From Actinomycetes bacterium (GTDB lineage Bacteria > Actinomycetota > CALGFH01): a stretch of DNA of 26,588 nt. Below the pieces are notes generated by a model. That model made no database searches. It saw only the letters and a program-made list of their open reading frames with translations, and was not told the DNA's origin. Shown one piece after another: positions 9,335 through 17,579 of this stretch. How positions within the stretch are numbered: position 1 is the stretch's first letter; each line of letters opens with the position of its first letter. The stretch is from positions 1 through 26,588 of the forward strand of contig JASLIH010000506.1 in the NCBI GenBank assembly GCA_030152105.1, in the 5' to 3' direction. A program made the position numbers and the translations under genes.

Positions 9335-10468
9335 TCAAGCCCGCTGGCGAAGTCTGTGGACAGCCAGCGCGACCGCGGTCAGGAGCGCGACGACGGCACC
9401 GGCGCCGGTGGCAACCCGCTGGCGGTCCTGCCACGACCAGGCCAGTCGGGAACCGGCCGGCCTGGCCGCCGGGGCCGCCCCGACCCTGGCCAGGCCGGCC
9501 GAGGCCAGCGCCTCGGGGACAGCCGGGCGGTGGCGCTCGACGGCCAGGGGCGGGCGGGCGAGGAGGGCGGCAACGCTGGACGGCGGCACCGGGTCGGGCA
9601 GCCGCAGACCGGTCCCGGCAGAGCGGCCGTGGGCGAAGCCCCAGTCGAGCATCCTCCCGGCGTCGGCGGCGTTGTCGGGGCTGTGCAGGACCACCGCGAT
9701 CAAGGTCCGCCCGCCCCGGGTGGCGGCGGCGGCCAGGCAGTGGCCGGCGTCGTCGGTGAACCCGGTCTTGACCCCGACGGCGCCCCGGTAGCCGAGCAGG
9801 AACCGGGAGCGGGCGGTAAGGCTGTGGCGGCGGCCGCTGGGCGAGACGAAGGCCGCGTGGCGCTTTCGGACGACCCGGGCCAGCCAGGGGTCCTGGAGCA
9901 CGGCCCTGGCCAGGATGGCCAGGTCGAAGGCGGTCGAACGGTGGCCGGGGGCGTCGAGGCCGTTCGGGTTGCGCCAGGAGGAGGCCCGCAGCCCGAGCCG
10001 CGCCGACTCGGCGTCCATGGCCCGGGCGAAGCGGGCCACCGACCCACCCGCCGCCTCGGCCAGCATCACCGCGACGTCGTTGGCGGACACGATCATCAGG
10101 GCCTTGAGGGCCTGCTCGACGGTGAGCTTCTGGCCCCGCCTGACGGCCAGCCGCCGGGCCGGCTGGGCGGCCGCCGCCTTCGAGGCCACCGTCACCGTGT
10201 CCAGGCCGAGGCTGGCCCGGACGGCCAGGGCGGTCAGCATCTTGGTCAGGCTGGCCGGCGGCGCGGGCGTGCGGCTCCGGCGTCCCCAGAGCACCTCCCC
10301 GGTCACCGGGTCGACCAGGATCGCGTACCTGGCCCGAACCTCCTTCCCCGGCCCCGGGGCCGGCTTGGGCGCCGCGGCCGGGACCGCCCCCGCCGCGACG
10401 ACCAGGGCGACCAGCGGCACAAGGAGCGCCCGGAGGAACCGGGACGGCACTGCGGGGTGCGTCGGCAT
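9335..10468 (-). CDS. D-alanyl-D-alanine carboxypeptidase (class C-type low-mass PBP, DacA family)
   Basis: A 377-residue serine peptidase of the DacA/PBP5 family (S11) that trims the pentapeptide of peptidoglycan outside the membrane. A signal peptide (FLRALLVPLVALVVAAGAVPAAA) occupies about residues 11-33. The three active-site motifs are present: SLTK (Ser73-Lys76), SAN (Ser128-Asn130) and KTG (Lys234-Gly236). After a Pro/Ala-rich region, a hydrophobic segment (VATGAGAVVALLTAVALAV, about 352-370) and a basic tail RLRQRA suggest C-terminal membrane anchoring. I chose the ATG at 10468 because the signal peptide begins there. An in-frame ATG at 10537 lies 5 nt after a GATTCT box and could be a leaderless start with a longer n-region. 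Divergent from ugd. Confidence 0.92.
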   Translation of the reverse strand: MPTHPAVPSRFLRALLVPLVALVVAAGAVPAAAPKPAPGPGKEVRARYAILVDPVTGEVLWGRRSRTPAPPASLTKMLTALAVRASLGLDTVTVASKAAAAQPARRLAVRRGQKLTVEQALKALMIVSANDVAVMLAEAAGGSVARFARAMDAESARLGLRASSWRNPNGLDAPGHRSTAFDLAILARAVLQDPWLARVVRKRHAAFVSPSGRRHSLTARSRFLLGYRGAVGVKTGFTDDAGHCLAAAATRGGRTLIAVVLHSPDNAADAGRMLDWGFAHGRSAGTGLRLPDPVPPSSVAALLARPPLAVERHRPAVPEALASAGLARVGAAPAARPAGSRLAWSWQDRQRVATGAGAVVALLTAVALAVHRLRQRA

Positions 10469-10541
10469 GGCGGCCGCAGTGTCCCATCGGGCGACAAGCC
10501 GGACCAGGACGTCGCTCCGGTTACGAGTGGCCGGCATCCAC

Positions 10542-10547
10542 TAGAAT
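10542..10547 (+). promoter_or_regulatory. -10 box upstream of ugd
   Basis: TAGAAT would start transcription near 10554, leaving a leader of about 38 nt with an SD (AGGAGC) before the ATG at 10592. The -35 is uncertain (TTACGA at 10521 with only 15 bp spacing). The same bases read GATTCT on the other strand, 5 nt before an alternative carboxypeptidase start. Confidence 0.45.
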
Positions 10548-10591
10548 CGTCCGGCGCTATTTCCGTCACCCGAACTTAGGAGCAAGCCAGC

Positions 10592-11929
10592 ATGCGTGTC
10601 ACCGTGATCGGCGCTGGCCACGTCGGCCTTGTCACCGCCGCCTGTCTCGCCCACGTCGGCCACGACGTGGTGGTCGACGACGACGACGTCAGCAAGCTGG
10701 ACCTGATCCGCGAGGGCCGCTCCTGGTTCTTCGAGCCGGGGCTCCAGGAGCTGCTGGGCGAGGTGGTCCGGGCGGGCCGGCTGCGGATCGCCGGCGACAA
10801 GGCCGAGGCGGTCGGCCACGGGACCGTGATCTTCATCTGCGTCGGCACCCCGAGCCGGGGCGACGGCAGCCCCAACCTGGCCTTCGTCGAGGCGGTGGCC
10901 AGGGAGGTCGCCCGCCACCTGCCCGAGGGCGAGTTCCGCCTCGTCTGCGAGAAGTCGACCGTGCCGGTGCAGACCGGCGAACGGGTCGCCCAGGTCATCG
11001 CCCGCGAGGCCAGGCCAGGGGCCGACTGGGAGGTCGCCTCCAACCCGGAGTTCCTGCGCGAGGGCTCGGCCGTGGTCGACACCCTCGACCCGGACCGCGT
11101 GGTCGTCGGCACCACCTCCGAGCGGGGCCTGGACGCCCTCCGCGAGCTCTACACGCCGATCCTGGAGCGCTCGGGCGCGCCCTTCCTGGCCACCGACCGG
11201 GCCACCGCCGAGCTCATCAAGCACGCCTCCAACGCCTTCCTGGCCACCAAGATCAGCTTCATCAACTCGGTGGCCAGGGTGTGCGAGCGGTCGGGGGCCG
11301 ACGTCGAGCTGGTCGCCAGGGGCATGGGCCTTGACCCGCGCATCGGCGTCCACTTCCTCAAGGCCGGGGCCGGCTACGGGGGCAGCTGCTTCCCCAAGGA
11401 CGTGGCCGCCTTCGCCCACCGCTCCCGCGAGCTGGGCGTCGACTTCGGCATCCTCAACGAGGTGGCCAAGATCAACCACGACGCCAGGCGGGCCGTGGTC
11501 GACAAGGTCCGCGACGCCCTCTGGCACCTGGACGGCAAGCGGATCGGGATGCTGGGCCTGTCCTTCAAGCCCGACACCGACGACCTGCGCGAGGCGCCCT
11601 CGATCGACGTCGCCCACGACCTGCTGGCCGACGGCGCCCAGGTGGTCGCCTTCGACCCGGTGGCCGGCGACCTGGCCGTCCGCCAGGTGCCCGGCCTGGA
11701 GCTGGCCGACAAGGCGGTCGAGGTCGCCGACGGCGCCCACGCGCTGGTCGTGATGACCGAGTGGGCCGAGTTCAGCGACCTCGACCCGGCCGACCTCCGG
11801 TCCCGGATGGCCTACCCGATCCTGGTCGACGCCCGCAACGCCCTGGACGCCGAGGCGTTCGCGGCCGCCGGCTTCACCGTCGCCGGGGTCGGCCGCCCGG
11901 TCCGCGCCCCTGGCGACGGGAGCCGCTGA
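10592..11929 (+). CDS. ugd: UDP-glucose 6-dehydrogenase
   Basis: A 445-residue NAD-dependent enzyme that oxidises UDP-glucose to UDP-glucuronate in two steps. The Rossmann motif [16 protein letters not shown] is at 5-20. [27 protein letters not shown] and [13 protein letters not shown] follow, then [19 protein letters not shown] (Lys210, Asn214). The catalytic cysteine is Cys266 in [12 protein letters not shown], and [16 protein letters not shown] is the UDP-binding C-terminal domain signature. An SD (AGGAGC) precedes the ATG. The UXS gene starts 1 bp after the stop, so the product is evidently channelled to decarboxylation. Confidence 0.96.
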   Translation: MRVTVIGAGHVGLVTAACLAHVGHDVVVDDDDVSKLDLIREGRSWFFEPGLQELLGEVVRAGRLRIAGDKAEAVGHGTVIFICVGTPSRGDGSPNLAFVEAVAREVARHLPEGEFRLVCEKSTVPVQTGERVAQVIAREARPGADWEVASNPEFLREGSAVVDTLDPDRVVVGTTSERGLDALRELYTPILERSGAPFLATDRATAELIKHASNAFLATKISFINSVARVCERSGADVELVARGMGLDPRIGVHFLKAGAGYGGSCFPKDVAAFAHRSRELGVDFGILNEVAKINHDARRAVVDKVRDALWHLDGKRIGMLGLSFKPDTDDLREAPSIDVAHDLLADGAQVVAFDPVAGDLAVRQVPGLELADKAVEVADGAHALVVMTEWAEFSDLDPADLRSRMAYPILVDARNALDAEAFAAAGFTVAGVGRPVRAPGDGSR

Positions 11930-11930
11930 C

Positions 11931-12875
11931 ATGCCCAGAGCCCTGATCACCGGCGGCGCCGGCTTTCTCGGGTCCCACCTGTGCCGGCGGCTGCTGGCCG
12001 AGGGCTGGGACGTCATCTGCATGGACAACCTCCTCACCGGCCGGGCCAGCAACGTCGACGACCTCGTCGGCGACCGGTTCCGGCTGCTCAGCGTGAACGT
12101 GACCGATTTCATCCACGTGCCCGGCCCGCTGGACGCCGTCCTCCACTTCGCCTCGCCGGCCAGCCCGATCGACTACCTCAAATACCCGATCCAGACCCTC
12201 AAGGTCGGCGCCCTCGGCACCCACCACGCTCTCGGCCTGGCCAAGGAGAAGCAGGCCCGGTTCCTGCTCGCCTCCACCAGCGAGGTCTACGGCGACCCCC
12301 AGGTCCACCCCCAGCCCGAGACCTACTGGGGCCACGTCAACCCCATCGGCCCCCGCGGCGTCTACGACGAGGCCAAGCGCTTCGCCGAGGCCCTGGCGAT
12401 GGCCTACCACCGCACCCACGACGTCCAGGTGCGCATAGTGCGCATCTTCAACACGTACGGACCCTCCATGAGGATCGACGACGGACGCGCCTTTTGCACC
12501 TTTGCCGTGCAGGCGTTGCGGGGGGAACCGCTGACGGTGCATGGGGACGGGAGCCAGACCCGGTCGTTGTGCTATGTGGACGACCTGATCGAGGGGGTCT
12601 GGCGGCTGCTCGGCAGCGACCTGGTGGGGCCGGTGAACCTGGGGAACCCGGAGGAGGTGACGATCCTCGAGCTGGCCCGGACGGTGGCCCGGGCGGCGGG
12701 GGTGGAGCCGAGGATCGAGCTGCGGCCGCGGCCGGTGGACGACCCGGAGGTGCGGCGGCCCGACATCACCAGGGCGGTGACCGAGCTGGGGTGGAAGCCG
12801 CAGGTCAGTCTCGAGGCAGGGGTCCAGCGGACGGTGCCCTGGTTCCGGCGGGCGCTGGAGGACGCAGGAACATGA
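11931..12875 (+). CDS. UDP-glucuronate decarboxylase (UDP-xylose synthase)
   Basis: A 314-residue short-chain dehydrogenase/epimerase-type enzyme. The NAD motif [12 protein letters not shown] is at 6-17. The [22 protein letters not shown] stretch (72-93), [19 protein letters not shown] and [19 protein letters not shown] are the hallmarks of UXS rather than of dTDP-glucose dehydratase; Tyr145 and Lys149 form the YxxxK pair. It would convert UDP-glucuronate from the upstream enzyme to UDP-xylose for cell-surface glycans. The stop overlaps the next start (ATGA). From about 12480 onward, codons shift from mostly C-ending to mostly G-ending within the same frame. Confidence 0.9.
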   Translation: MPRALITGGAGFLGSHLCRRLLAEGWDVICMDNLLTGRASNVDDLVGDRFRLLSVNVTDFIHVPGPLDAVLHFASPASPIDYLKYPIQTLKVGALGTHHALGLAKEKQARFLLASTSEVYGDPQVHPQPETYWGHVNPIGPRGVYDEAKRFAEALAMAYHRTHDVQVRIVRIFNTYGPSMRIDDGRAFCTFAVQALRGEPLTVHGDGSQTRSLCYVDDLIEGVWRLLGSDLVGPVNLGNPEEVTILELARTVARAAGVEPRIELRPRPVDDPEVRRPDITRAVTELGWKPQVSLEAGVQRTVPWFRRALEDAGT

Positions 12876-13690
12876 CCCTGACCAGGACGGGCGAGGGCAG
12901 CGACACCGGGGTGGGCACGGCCAGGGCGGCGTTCTTCGACGTGGACAAGACGCTGCTGCCCGGCTCGAGCATGTACATGTTCGCCAGGGGGCTGTACCGG
13001 CACGGGTTCTACACCATGCGCGACATCGCCGGGTTCGCGTTCGGGCAGCTGGTGTTCCGGCTCACCGGGGCCGAGGGCAAGCGGGGGATGGAGGCGGCCC
13101 GCGAACAGGCCCTGGCCTTCATCGAGGGCAAGCGGCGCGACGACCTGACCCAGATCGGCCACGACATCGTGGTCGAGGTGATCGGCCCCCGCATCTACCC
13201 GGGCATGCGCAAGGTGATCGACGCCCACCACGCCGACGGCGACAAGACCTACCTGGTCACCGCCGCGCCCAAGGAGCTCGCCCAGGGGATCGCCGCCTAC
13301 CTGGGCATGGACGGTGGGCTCGGGACCGAGGGTGAGCTGGTCGACGGCGTCTACACCGGCCGGCTGGTCGGGCCGGTGCTGCACGGACCGGCCAAGCTCG
13401 ACGCGGTCGTCCGGCTGGCCGGCGAGCAGGGGTTCGACCTGCGGGCCAGCAGCGCCTACTCGGACTCGGTGAACGACCGGCCGCTGCTCGAGGGGGTTGG
13501 CCGGCCGGTGGCCGTCAACCCCGACCGGCACCTGCGCGACCTGGCCGCCGAGCGGGGCTGGCCGGTGGAGGACTTCCGCCGGCGCCGCCGGCTGTGGCTG
13601 GTCTGGCTGCCCGCCGGGATGGCCGCCGGCGTCACCACCGCCATGGCCGCGGTCACCGGCCGGCGCCTGGCCCGGCGCAAGCGGCGCTGA
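12872..13690 (+). CDS. HAD-IB family phosphatase with C-terminal membrane segment
   Basis: A 272-residue HAD-superfamily hydrolase of the SerB-like IB group. Motif I is [13 protein letters not shown] with Asp23 and Asp25, motif II is LVTAAP (Thr130), motif III is the lysine in [10 protein letters not shown] (Lys175), and motif IV is [12 protein letters not shown] (Asp198, Asp202). A helical cap lies between motifs I and II. The C-terminus has a hydrophobic stretch [21 protein letters not shown] (about 241-261) followed by a basic tail, suggesting membrane attachment. The ATG at 12872 overlaps the UXS stop. It resembles the HAD-IB proteins seen near glycan and lipid genes in actinobacteria; its substrate is unknown, though the operon suggests an envelope-precursor phosphate. 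Confidence 0.85.
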   Translation: MTLTRTGEGSDTGVGTARAAFFDVDKTLLPGSSMYMFARGLYRHGFYTMRDIAGFAFGQLVFRLTGAEGKRGMEAAREQALAFIEGKRRDDLTQIGHDIVVEVIGPRIYPGMRKVIDAHHADGDKTYLVTAAPKELAQGIAAYLGMDGGLGTEGELVDGVYTGRLVGPVLHGPAKLDAVVRLAGEQGFDLRASSAYSDSVNDRPLLEGVGRPVAVNPDRHLRDLAAERGWPVEDFRRRRRLWLVWLPAGMAAGVTTAMAAVTGRRLARRKRR

Positions 13691-13698
13691 GAGGGCCT

Positions 13699-13727
13699 GG
13701 CGCCCGAGCCCCCGCGGGGAGCGCGCC
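13699..13727. terminator. Possible bidirectional hairpin between convergent genes
   Basis: GGCGC (13699-13703) can pair with GCGCC (13723-13727), with CCCC and GGGG inside it. It lies in the 36-bp gap between the HAD gene and the convergent DUF5319 gene. The stem is interrupted and there is no T tract, so the call is tentative. Confidence 0.35.
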
Positions 13728-14221
13728 TACCGTTCGGCCGTGTCGCCCGGTGGGAGGCCGCCCTCGCTGAGCACGGCCGCGACCTCGTCCTCGGACAGGC
13801 CGCGGGTGGCCAGGGCCCGGCGCAGGCGCCGGGCCGCCTCGGCCGGCGAGGTCCAGCCGTCGCGCAGGGGGACCTGCTCGTGCTCGCCCTCGAGCAGGCC
13901 GTCGACGAACCCCTTGGCGTAGTCCCAGGTCACGTAGTGGTCGACCGCCGGCTCGAAGGCCGGCTCGTGCACCCGAGGCTCGCCGTGCTGGAGGATGTGC
14001 TCCAGGTTCTCGCGCAGGAGGCTCCAGCCGAAGAAGTGGTCCTCCTCGCAGTCGGGGCAGGAGATGACCACCCCGAGGAAGCCGCGCTGCTCCAAGACTG
14101 ATCGGAACTCGGCCAGGTCGGCCAGGTCGTCCAGGAGCGCGGCACGCTCCTCTTCGTCGATGGGCTCGGGGGGCGAGTCGTCTTGCGGCTCGAACGGGTC
14201 GAGGGGGTCGGGCACGGGCAC
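13727..14221 (-). CDS. DUF5319-type conserved actinobacterial protein
   Basis: A 164-residue cytoplasmic protein. The middle strongly resembles the DUF5319 family: DLADLAEFRSVLEQRGFLGVVISCPDCEEDHFFGWSLLRENLEHIL, then HEPAFEPAVDHYVTWDYAKGFVDGLLEG. CPDCEEDH (Cys55, Cys58, His62) looks like a metal-binding knuckle. The N-terminus is acidic and proline-rich, and the C-terminus may form a helical pair (SPAEAARRLRRALATRGLSEDEVAAVL). The function is unknown. The M. tuberculosis homologue, as I recall, sits beside guaB2 and guaB3, and here too it is divergent from guaB3, so a conserved link to guanine nucleotide synthesis is likely. The start is GTG at 14221 with no good SD; a GTG at 14215 is possible. 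Confidence 0.85.
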   Translation of the reverse strand: MPVPDPLDPFEPQDDSPPEPIDEEERAALLDDLADLAEFRSVLEQRGFLGVVISCPDCEEDHFFGWSLLRENLEHILQHGEPRVHEPAFEPAVDHYVTWDYAKGFVDGLLEGEHEQVPLRDGWTSPAEAARRLRRALATRGLSEDEVAAVLSEGGLPPGDTAER

Positions 14222-14289
14222 CTCGGAAGTTCAGGTTGATGCGAAAACTTTCCCTGGCATGGTAGCGCGGATGGGAGATCGGGCTGTCC

Positions 14290-14319
14290 TTGACCTCCAC
14301 AGAACCCCGCTGCTAGCTT
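14290..14319 (+). promoter_or_regulatory. Promoter for guaB3 (TTGACC-N18-TAGCTT)
   Basis: TTGACC at 14290-14295 and TAGCTT at 14314-14319 are separated by 18 bp, the same spacing as in the groES promoter. Initiation is predicted at about 14325, on the ATG of a 22-codon open frame, giving a leader of about 90 nt before guaB3. Confidence 0.55.
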
Positions 14320-14324
14320 CGGGC

Positions 14325-14393
14325 ATGCACCTTCCCCGGGCCCTCCGCGTTTGCGGACGGGTCCGTTCGTCTATCTGCACCCCGAAACGGTAG
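14325..14393 (+). CDS. Putative leaderless leader peptide (uORF) before guaB3
   Basis: A 22-codon frame opening MHLPRALRVCGR and ending RSSICTPKR begins 5 nt after the TAGCTT box, so it could be translated from the 5' end of the transcript. It is rich in Arg and has two Cys. Its stop (TAG, 14391-14393) lies inside the left arm of a small hairpin just before the guaB3 SD. The look of the peptide loosely recalls short Arg/Cys leader peptides annotated in Streptomyces. There is no homology evidence here, so the call is inference from position. Confidence 0.35.
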   Translation: MHLPRALRVCGRVRSSICTPKR

Positions 14394-14408
14394 CTCCTAC
14401 CGGGAGGA
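14389..14408 (+). promoter_or_regulatory. Alternative hairpins at the guaB3 ribosome binding site
   Basis: GGTAG (14389-14393) can pair with CTACC (14397-14401). Alternatively CTCC (14394-14397) can pair with GGAG (14403-14406) of the SD GGGAGGA. The two are mutually exclusive, and the uORF stop codon lies in the first arm, so a ribosome terminating there could decide which forms. The stems are short. Confidence 0.35.
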
Positions 14409-14414
14409 ACCAAG

Positions 14415-15575
14415 GTGGCTGAGGTCGAGATCGGCATCGGCAAGAGCGGCCGCCGGGCCTACGGGTTCGACGACATCGCGATCGTGCCCAGCCGGCGGAC
14501 GCGCGACCCCGACGACATCGACATCTCCTGGGACCTGGACGCCTACCACTTCGAGCTGCCGCTGCTGGCCTCGGCCATGGACGGGGTCGTCTCGCCCCGG
14601 ATCGCGGTCGAGCTCGGCCGCCTCGGCGGGCTGGGCGTGCTCAACCTGGAGGGCCTCTGGACCCGCTACGAGGACCCCGACCCGGTCTACGCCGAGATCG
14701 CCAGCCTCCCCGACGCCGAGGCGACCAAGCGGATGCAGGAGATCTACGCCGAGCCGATCAGGCCGGAGCTGATCGGCCAGCGGGTCTCGGAGATCAAGGA
14801 CGCCGGGGTGGTCGCGGCCGCCTCCCTCACTCCCCAGCGGGTCGCCCGCTACCACCAGTTCGCCCTCGAGGCCGGGCTCGACATCCTCGTCATCCAGGGC
14901 ACGGTGGTCTCGGCCGAGCACGTCTCCTCCAGTAGCGAGCCGCTCAACCTCAAGACCTTCATCGCCCACTACGACCTGCCGGTGATCGTGGGCGGCTGCG
15001 CCTCCTACGCCACCGCCCTGCACCTGATGCGCACCGGGGCCGCCGGGGTCCTGGTCGGGGTCGGGCCGGGCGCGGCCTGCACCACCCGCGGCGTGCTGGG
15101 CATCGGCGTGCCCATGGCCACCGCCCTGGCCGACGCGGCCGGGGCCCGCATCCGCCACCTGGAGGAGACGGGCCGCTACGTCCAGGTGATCGCCGACGGC
15201 GGCATGCGCACCGGCGGGGACGTGGCCAAGGCGATCGCCTGCGGGGCCGACGCCGTGATGATCGGCTCGCCCCTGGCCAGGGCGGTCGAGGCGCCCGGGC
15301 GGGGCAACCACTGGGGGATGGCCACCTTCCACCCCGACCTGCCCCGCGGGACCCGGGTCCGGACCACCCCGCTCGGCACCCTCAAGGAGATCCTGCTGGG
15401 GCCGGCCCCGGTCAACGACGGCAGCATGAACCTGTTCGGGGGCCTGCGGACCTCGATGGCCACCACCGGCTACCAGACGGTCAAGGAGTTCCAGAAGGCC
15501 GAGGTCATGGTCGCCCCGGCGCTCCAGACCGAGGGCAAGCTGCTCCAGCGCTCCCAGCACGTCGGGATGGGCTAG
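14415..15575 (+). CDS. guaB3: GuaB3-type IMP dehydrogenase family protein
   Basis: A 386-residue IMP dehydrogenase/GMP reductase-family TIM barrel without CBS domains. The start [41 protein letters not shown] and [21 protein letters not shown] with Cys222 at the catalytic-cysteine position identify it. [33 protein letters not shown] is the phosphate-binding part. The length and the absence of a CBS insertion match GuaB3 rather than canonical GuaB. Cyanobacterial GuaB3 has been reported to have IMP dehydrogenase activity; the role in actinobacteria is less clear. The start is GTG at 14415 after GGGAGGAA. Canonical guaB, which in mycobacteria lies between the DUF5319 gene and guaB3, is absent from this spot. 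Its stop overlaps the convergent small gene by 4 bp. Confidence 0.93.
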   Translation: MAEVEIGIGKSGRRAYGFDDIAIVPSRRTRDPDDIDISWDLDAYHFELPLLASAMDGVVSPRIAVELGRLGGLGVLNLEGLWTRYEDPDPVYAEIASLPDAEATKRMQEIYAEPIRPELIGQRVSEIKDAGVVAAASLTPQRVARYHQFALEAGLDILVIQGTVVSAEHVSSSSEPLNLKTFIAHYDLPVIVGGCASYATALHLMRTGAAGVLVGVGPGAACTTRGVLGIGVPMATALADAAGARIRHLEETGRYVQVIADGGMRTGGDVAKAIACGADAVMIGSPLARAVEAPGRGNHWGMATFHPDLPRGTRVRTTPLGTLKEILLGPAPVNDGSMNLFGGLRTSMATTGYQTVKEFQKAEVMVAPALQTEGKLLQRSQHVGMG

Positions 15576-15802
15576 GGGGACCCGGCCTCGTCGTCCTCGC
15601 CGCGGCGGCGGCGGGTGACCACCTGGCGGTCCCAGCCCCGGTGGACCGAGCAGAAGCTGTCCGGGTTGTAGCGCGACAGCCGGGTCTGGCAGTCGTCGGC
15701 GGCACAGGTCCGGGCCGACCCGAACGACCGCACCGCCGGGTCGGCCCCCGGCGCCCGCCGGCGGGTCGGGGCGGGGGCGGTGGTCTCCTCCGGCTCTGTC
15801 AC
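15572..15802 (-). CDS. Small Cys/His (zinc-knuckle-like) protein of unknown function
   Basis: A 76-residue basic protein with RTCAADDCQTRLSRYNPDSFCSVHRGW in its middle, giving a C-x4-C-x12-C-x2-H arrangement (Cys33, Cys38, Cys51, His54) that looks like a zinc site. The flanks are disordered: TEPEETTAPAPTRRRAP before, and TRRRRGEDDEAG after. I recall similar C...C.t.LSrYN...C..H segments in small actinobacterial proteins but no function. The start is GTG at 15802, preceded by AAGGAG. A longer frame from an ATG at 15838 is rejected because that ATG lies in a terminator stem and has no SD. The leader carries an attenuator-like structure. The stop overlaps that of guaB3 in a shared CTAG. Confidence 0.75.
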   Translation of the reverse strand: MTEPEETTAPAPTRRRAPGADPAVRSFGSARTCAADDCQTRLSRYNPDSFCSVHRGWDRQVVTRRRRGEDDEAGSP

Positions 15803-15822
15803 CCTGCTCTCCTTGACCAGAG

Positions 15823-15863
15823 AAACAAAAAGCACCACACACCAGGCATTCGGTGTGTGGTGC
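15823..15863 (-). terminator. Intrinsic terminator in the leader of the small Cys/His gene
   Basis: Read on the minus strand, a perfect 12-bp stem (GCACCACACACC with GGTGTGTGGTGC, loop of 8) is followed at once by TTTTTGTTT. It is the strongest T-tract terminator in the window. No minus-strand gene ends here; the nearest gene on its right is guaA on the other strand. It therefore lies in the 5' leader of the small Cys/His gene, 20 nt before its start, which suggests attenuation. Confidence 0.85.
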
Positions 15864-15935
15864 GAGGTCTAGGCACCAAGGGGCGGCGCTGCCCCTTTCG
15901 GCGCCACGGTACTCCTGCGCTAGCCGAGCGAGCAA
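15858..15935 (-). promoter_or_regulatory. Promoter and possible antiterminator for the small Cys/His gene
   Basis: On the minus strand, TTGCTC (15935-15930) and TACCGT (15911-15906) are 18 bp apart, predicting a start near 15899. Transcribed in order are a 7-bp hairpin (AAGGGGC/GCCCCTT, 15897-15878) and TGGTGC (15878-15873), which can pair with GCACCA (15863-15858), the first bases of the terminator stem. That pairing and the terminator exclude each other, as expected of an attenuator. Confidence 0.4.
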
Positions 15936-15953
15936 TCGGTTCCGGGAGTTCGT

Positions 15954-15959
15954 TATCCT
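15954..15959 (+). promoter_or_regulatory. -10 box for leaderless guaA
   Basis: TATCCT ends 6 nt before the guaA ATG, and there is no SD, so the transcript probably begins at the start codon. No clear -35 was found. Confidence 0.55.
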
Positions 15960-15965
15960 GCGCCC

Positions 15966-17516
15966 ATGACGACTCCGGCCCCCGGCCACGACACCGTCCT
16001 GGTGCTCGACTTCGGCGCCCAGTACGCCCAGCTCATCGCCCGCCGCGTCCGCGAGTGCCACGTCTTCTCCGAGGTCGTCGCCTGCGACGTCGACCCGGCG
16101 ACGGTCCGGGCCCATGACGCCAAGGCCCTGATCCTCTCCGGCGGCCCCAAGTCGGTCTACGAGCCGGGGGCGCCCGCCCTCGACCCGCGCCTGCTCGAGC
16201 TGGGCATCCCGGTGCTCGGGCTCTGCTACGGCCAGCAGGCCATGGCCAGGGCCCTTGGCGGCCGGGTCGAGCGGACCGGGGTCAGCGAGTACGGGCGGAC
16301 CAGCCTGCGGGCCCAGCCCGAGGGCAGCGTCCTGTTCGGCGACCTGCCCGAGGACCAGGTCGTGTGGATGAGCCACGGCGACACGGTCACCGCCGCCCCG
16401 CCCGGCTCCAGGGTCGTGGCCAGCACCGGCGCCTCCCCGGTGGCCGCGTTCGAGGACCCCGAGCGGGGCCTGTACGGGGTCCAGTTCCACCCTGAGGTCG
16501 CCCACACCGAGCGGGGCCTGGACCTGTTCAAGAACTTCCTCTACGAGGCGGCCGGCTGCCGGCCCAACTGGACCAGCGTCTCGATCATCGAGGAGCAGGA
16601 GGCGGCCGTCCGGGCCCGGGTCGGCGACGACCACGTGCTCTGCGCCCTGTCAGGCGGAGTCGACTCCTCGGTGGCCGCCCTGCTCGTCCACCGGGCCGTC
16701 GGGGACAGGCTGACCTGTGTGTTCGTCGACACCGGGCTGCTGCGCCACGGCGAGGCCGCCCAGGTCGAGGAGACCTTCCGCCGCGACTTCAAGGTCAACC
16801 TGGTCCACGTCAAGGCGGGCGACCGGTTCCTGGAGCGCCTGGCCGGGGTGACCGACCCCGAGGCCAAGCGCAAGGCCATCGGCAACGAGTTCATCCGCGT
16901 CTTCGAGGAGGTCGCCAAGGAGCACGGCGACGTCCGCTACCTGGTCCAGGGCACCCTGTACCCGGACGTGGTCGAGTCCGGCGGCCAGCGCAACGCCACC
17001 ATCAAGAGCCACCACAACGTCGGTGGGCTGCCCGAGGTCATGAACCTCGAGCTGATCGAGCCGCTGCGGCTGCTGTTCAAGGACGAGGTCCGCCGGGTCG
17101 GCACCGAGCTCGGCCTGCCCGAGGACGTTGTCCAGCGCCAGCCCTTCCCCGGCCCCGGCCTGGCCGTGCGGATCGTCGGAGAGGTCACCGCCGAGCGGCT
17201 CGAGACCGTGGCGGCGGCCGACCGGATCGTGCTCGAGGAGATCCGCCGGGCCGGGCTGGACCGCGAGCTGTGGCAGTGGTTCGCGGTGCTGCCGGCCGTG
17301 CGGACCGTCGGGGTCATGGGCGACGGCCGCACCTACGCCTACCCGATCGTGCTCCGGGCGGTGACCAGCCAGGACGCCATGACGGCCGACTTCGCCCGCC
17401 TCCCCTGGGAGGTGCTGGAGCGCATCTCCACCCGGGTCGTCGGCGAGGTCCCCGGCGTCAACCGGGTCGCCTACGACGTCACCTCCAAGCCCCCGGGCAC
17501 GATCGAGTGGGAGTGA
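15966..17516 (+). CDS. guaA: GMP synthase (glutamine-hydrolysing)
   Basis: A 516-residue two-domain enzyme that aminates XMP to GMP, the last step of guanine nucleotide synthesis. The N-terminal class I amidotransferase has [20 protein letters not shown], the nucleophile Cys87 in GLCYGQQ and the His175/Glu177 pair in FHPEV. The ATP pyrophosphatase has the P-loop [14 protein letters not shown] (about 227-240), [12 protein letters not shown] and [16 protein letters not shown]. The C-terminal dimerisation domain ends PPGTIEWE, the normal terminus. The ATG at 15966 follows a TATCCT box by 6 nt and appears leaderless. It follows guaB3 in the genome but has its own promoter. Confidence 0.98.
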   Translation: MTTPAPGHDTVLVLDFGAQYAQLIARRVRECHVFSEVVACDVDPATVRAHDAKALILSGGPKSVYEPGAPALDPRLLELGIPVLGLCYGQQAMARALGGRVERTGVSEYGRTSLRAQPEGSVLFGDLPEDQVVWMSHGDTVTAAPPGSRVVASTGASPVAAFEDPERGLYGVQFHPEVAHTERGLDLFKNFLYEAAGCRPNWTSVSIIEEQEAAVRARVGDDHVLCALSGGVDSSVAALLVHRAVGDRLTCVFVDTGLLRHGEAAQVEETFRRDFKVNLVHVKAGDRFLERLAGVTDPEAKRKAIGNEFIRVFEEVAKEHGDVRYLVQGTLYPDVVESGGQRNATIKSHHNVGGLPEVMNLELIEPLRLLFKDEVRRVGTELGLPEDVVQRQPFPGPGLAVRIVGEVTAERLETVAAADRIVLEEIRRAGLDRELWQWFAVLPAVRTVGVMGDGRTYAYPIVLRAVTSQDAMTADFARLPWEVLERISTRVVGEVPGVNRVAYDVTSKPPGTIEWE

Positions 17517-17526
17517 GCCGGTCCGA

Positions 17527-17579
17527 GTCGGCCTTCGGCCGACGACCGGCAGGTTCCGACCGGCAGCTGCGCCGGTCGG
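17527..17579. terminator. Two hairpins between convergent guaA and panE-like genes
   Basis: A 7-bp stem with a tight loop (GTCGGCC-TTC-GGCCGAC, 17527-17543) is followed by a 9-bp stem (CCGACCGGC at 17556-17564 with GCCGGTCGG at 17571-17579, loop AGCTGC). Both are symmetric and could end transcription from either side. Neither has a T tract. Confidence 0.65.

Noticed and set aside
15803..15838. ATG at 15838 as the start of the small Cys/His protein
   Set aside because: It lies inside the terminator stem and T tract (reading MVLFVSL) with no SD; the GTG at 15802 has AAGGAG before it.
15822..15900. A tRNA or other known structured RNA at the hairpin cluster
   Set aside because: No T-loop (GGTTCGAAT-type), anticodon arm or CCA-proximal acceptor pairing fits; the elements read better as promoter, antiterminator and terminator.
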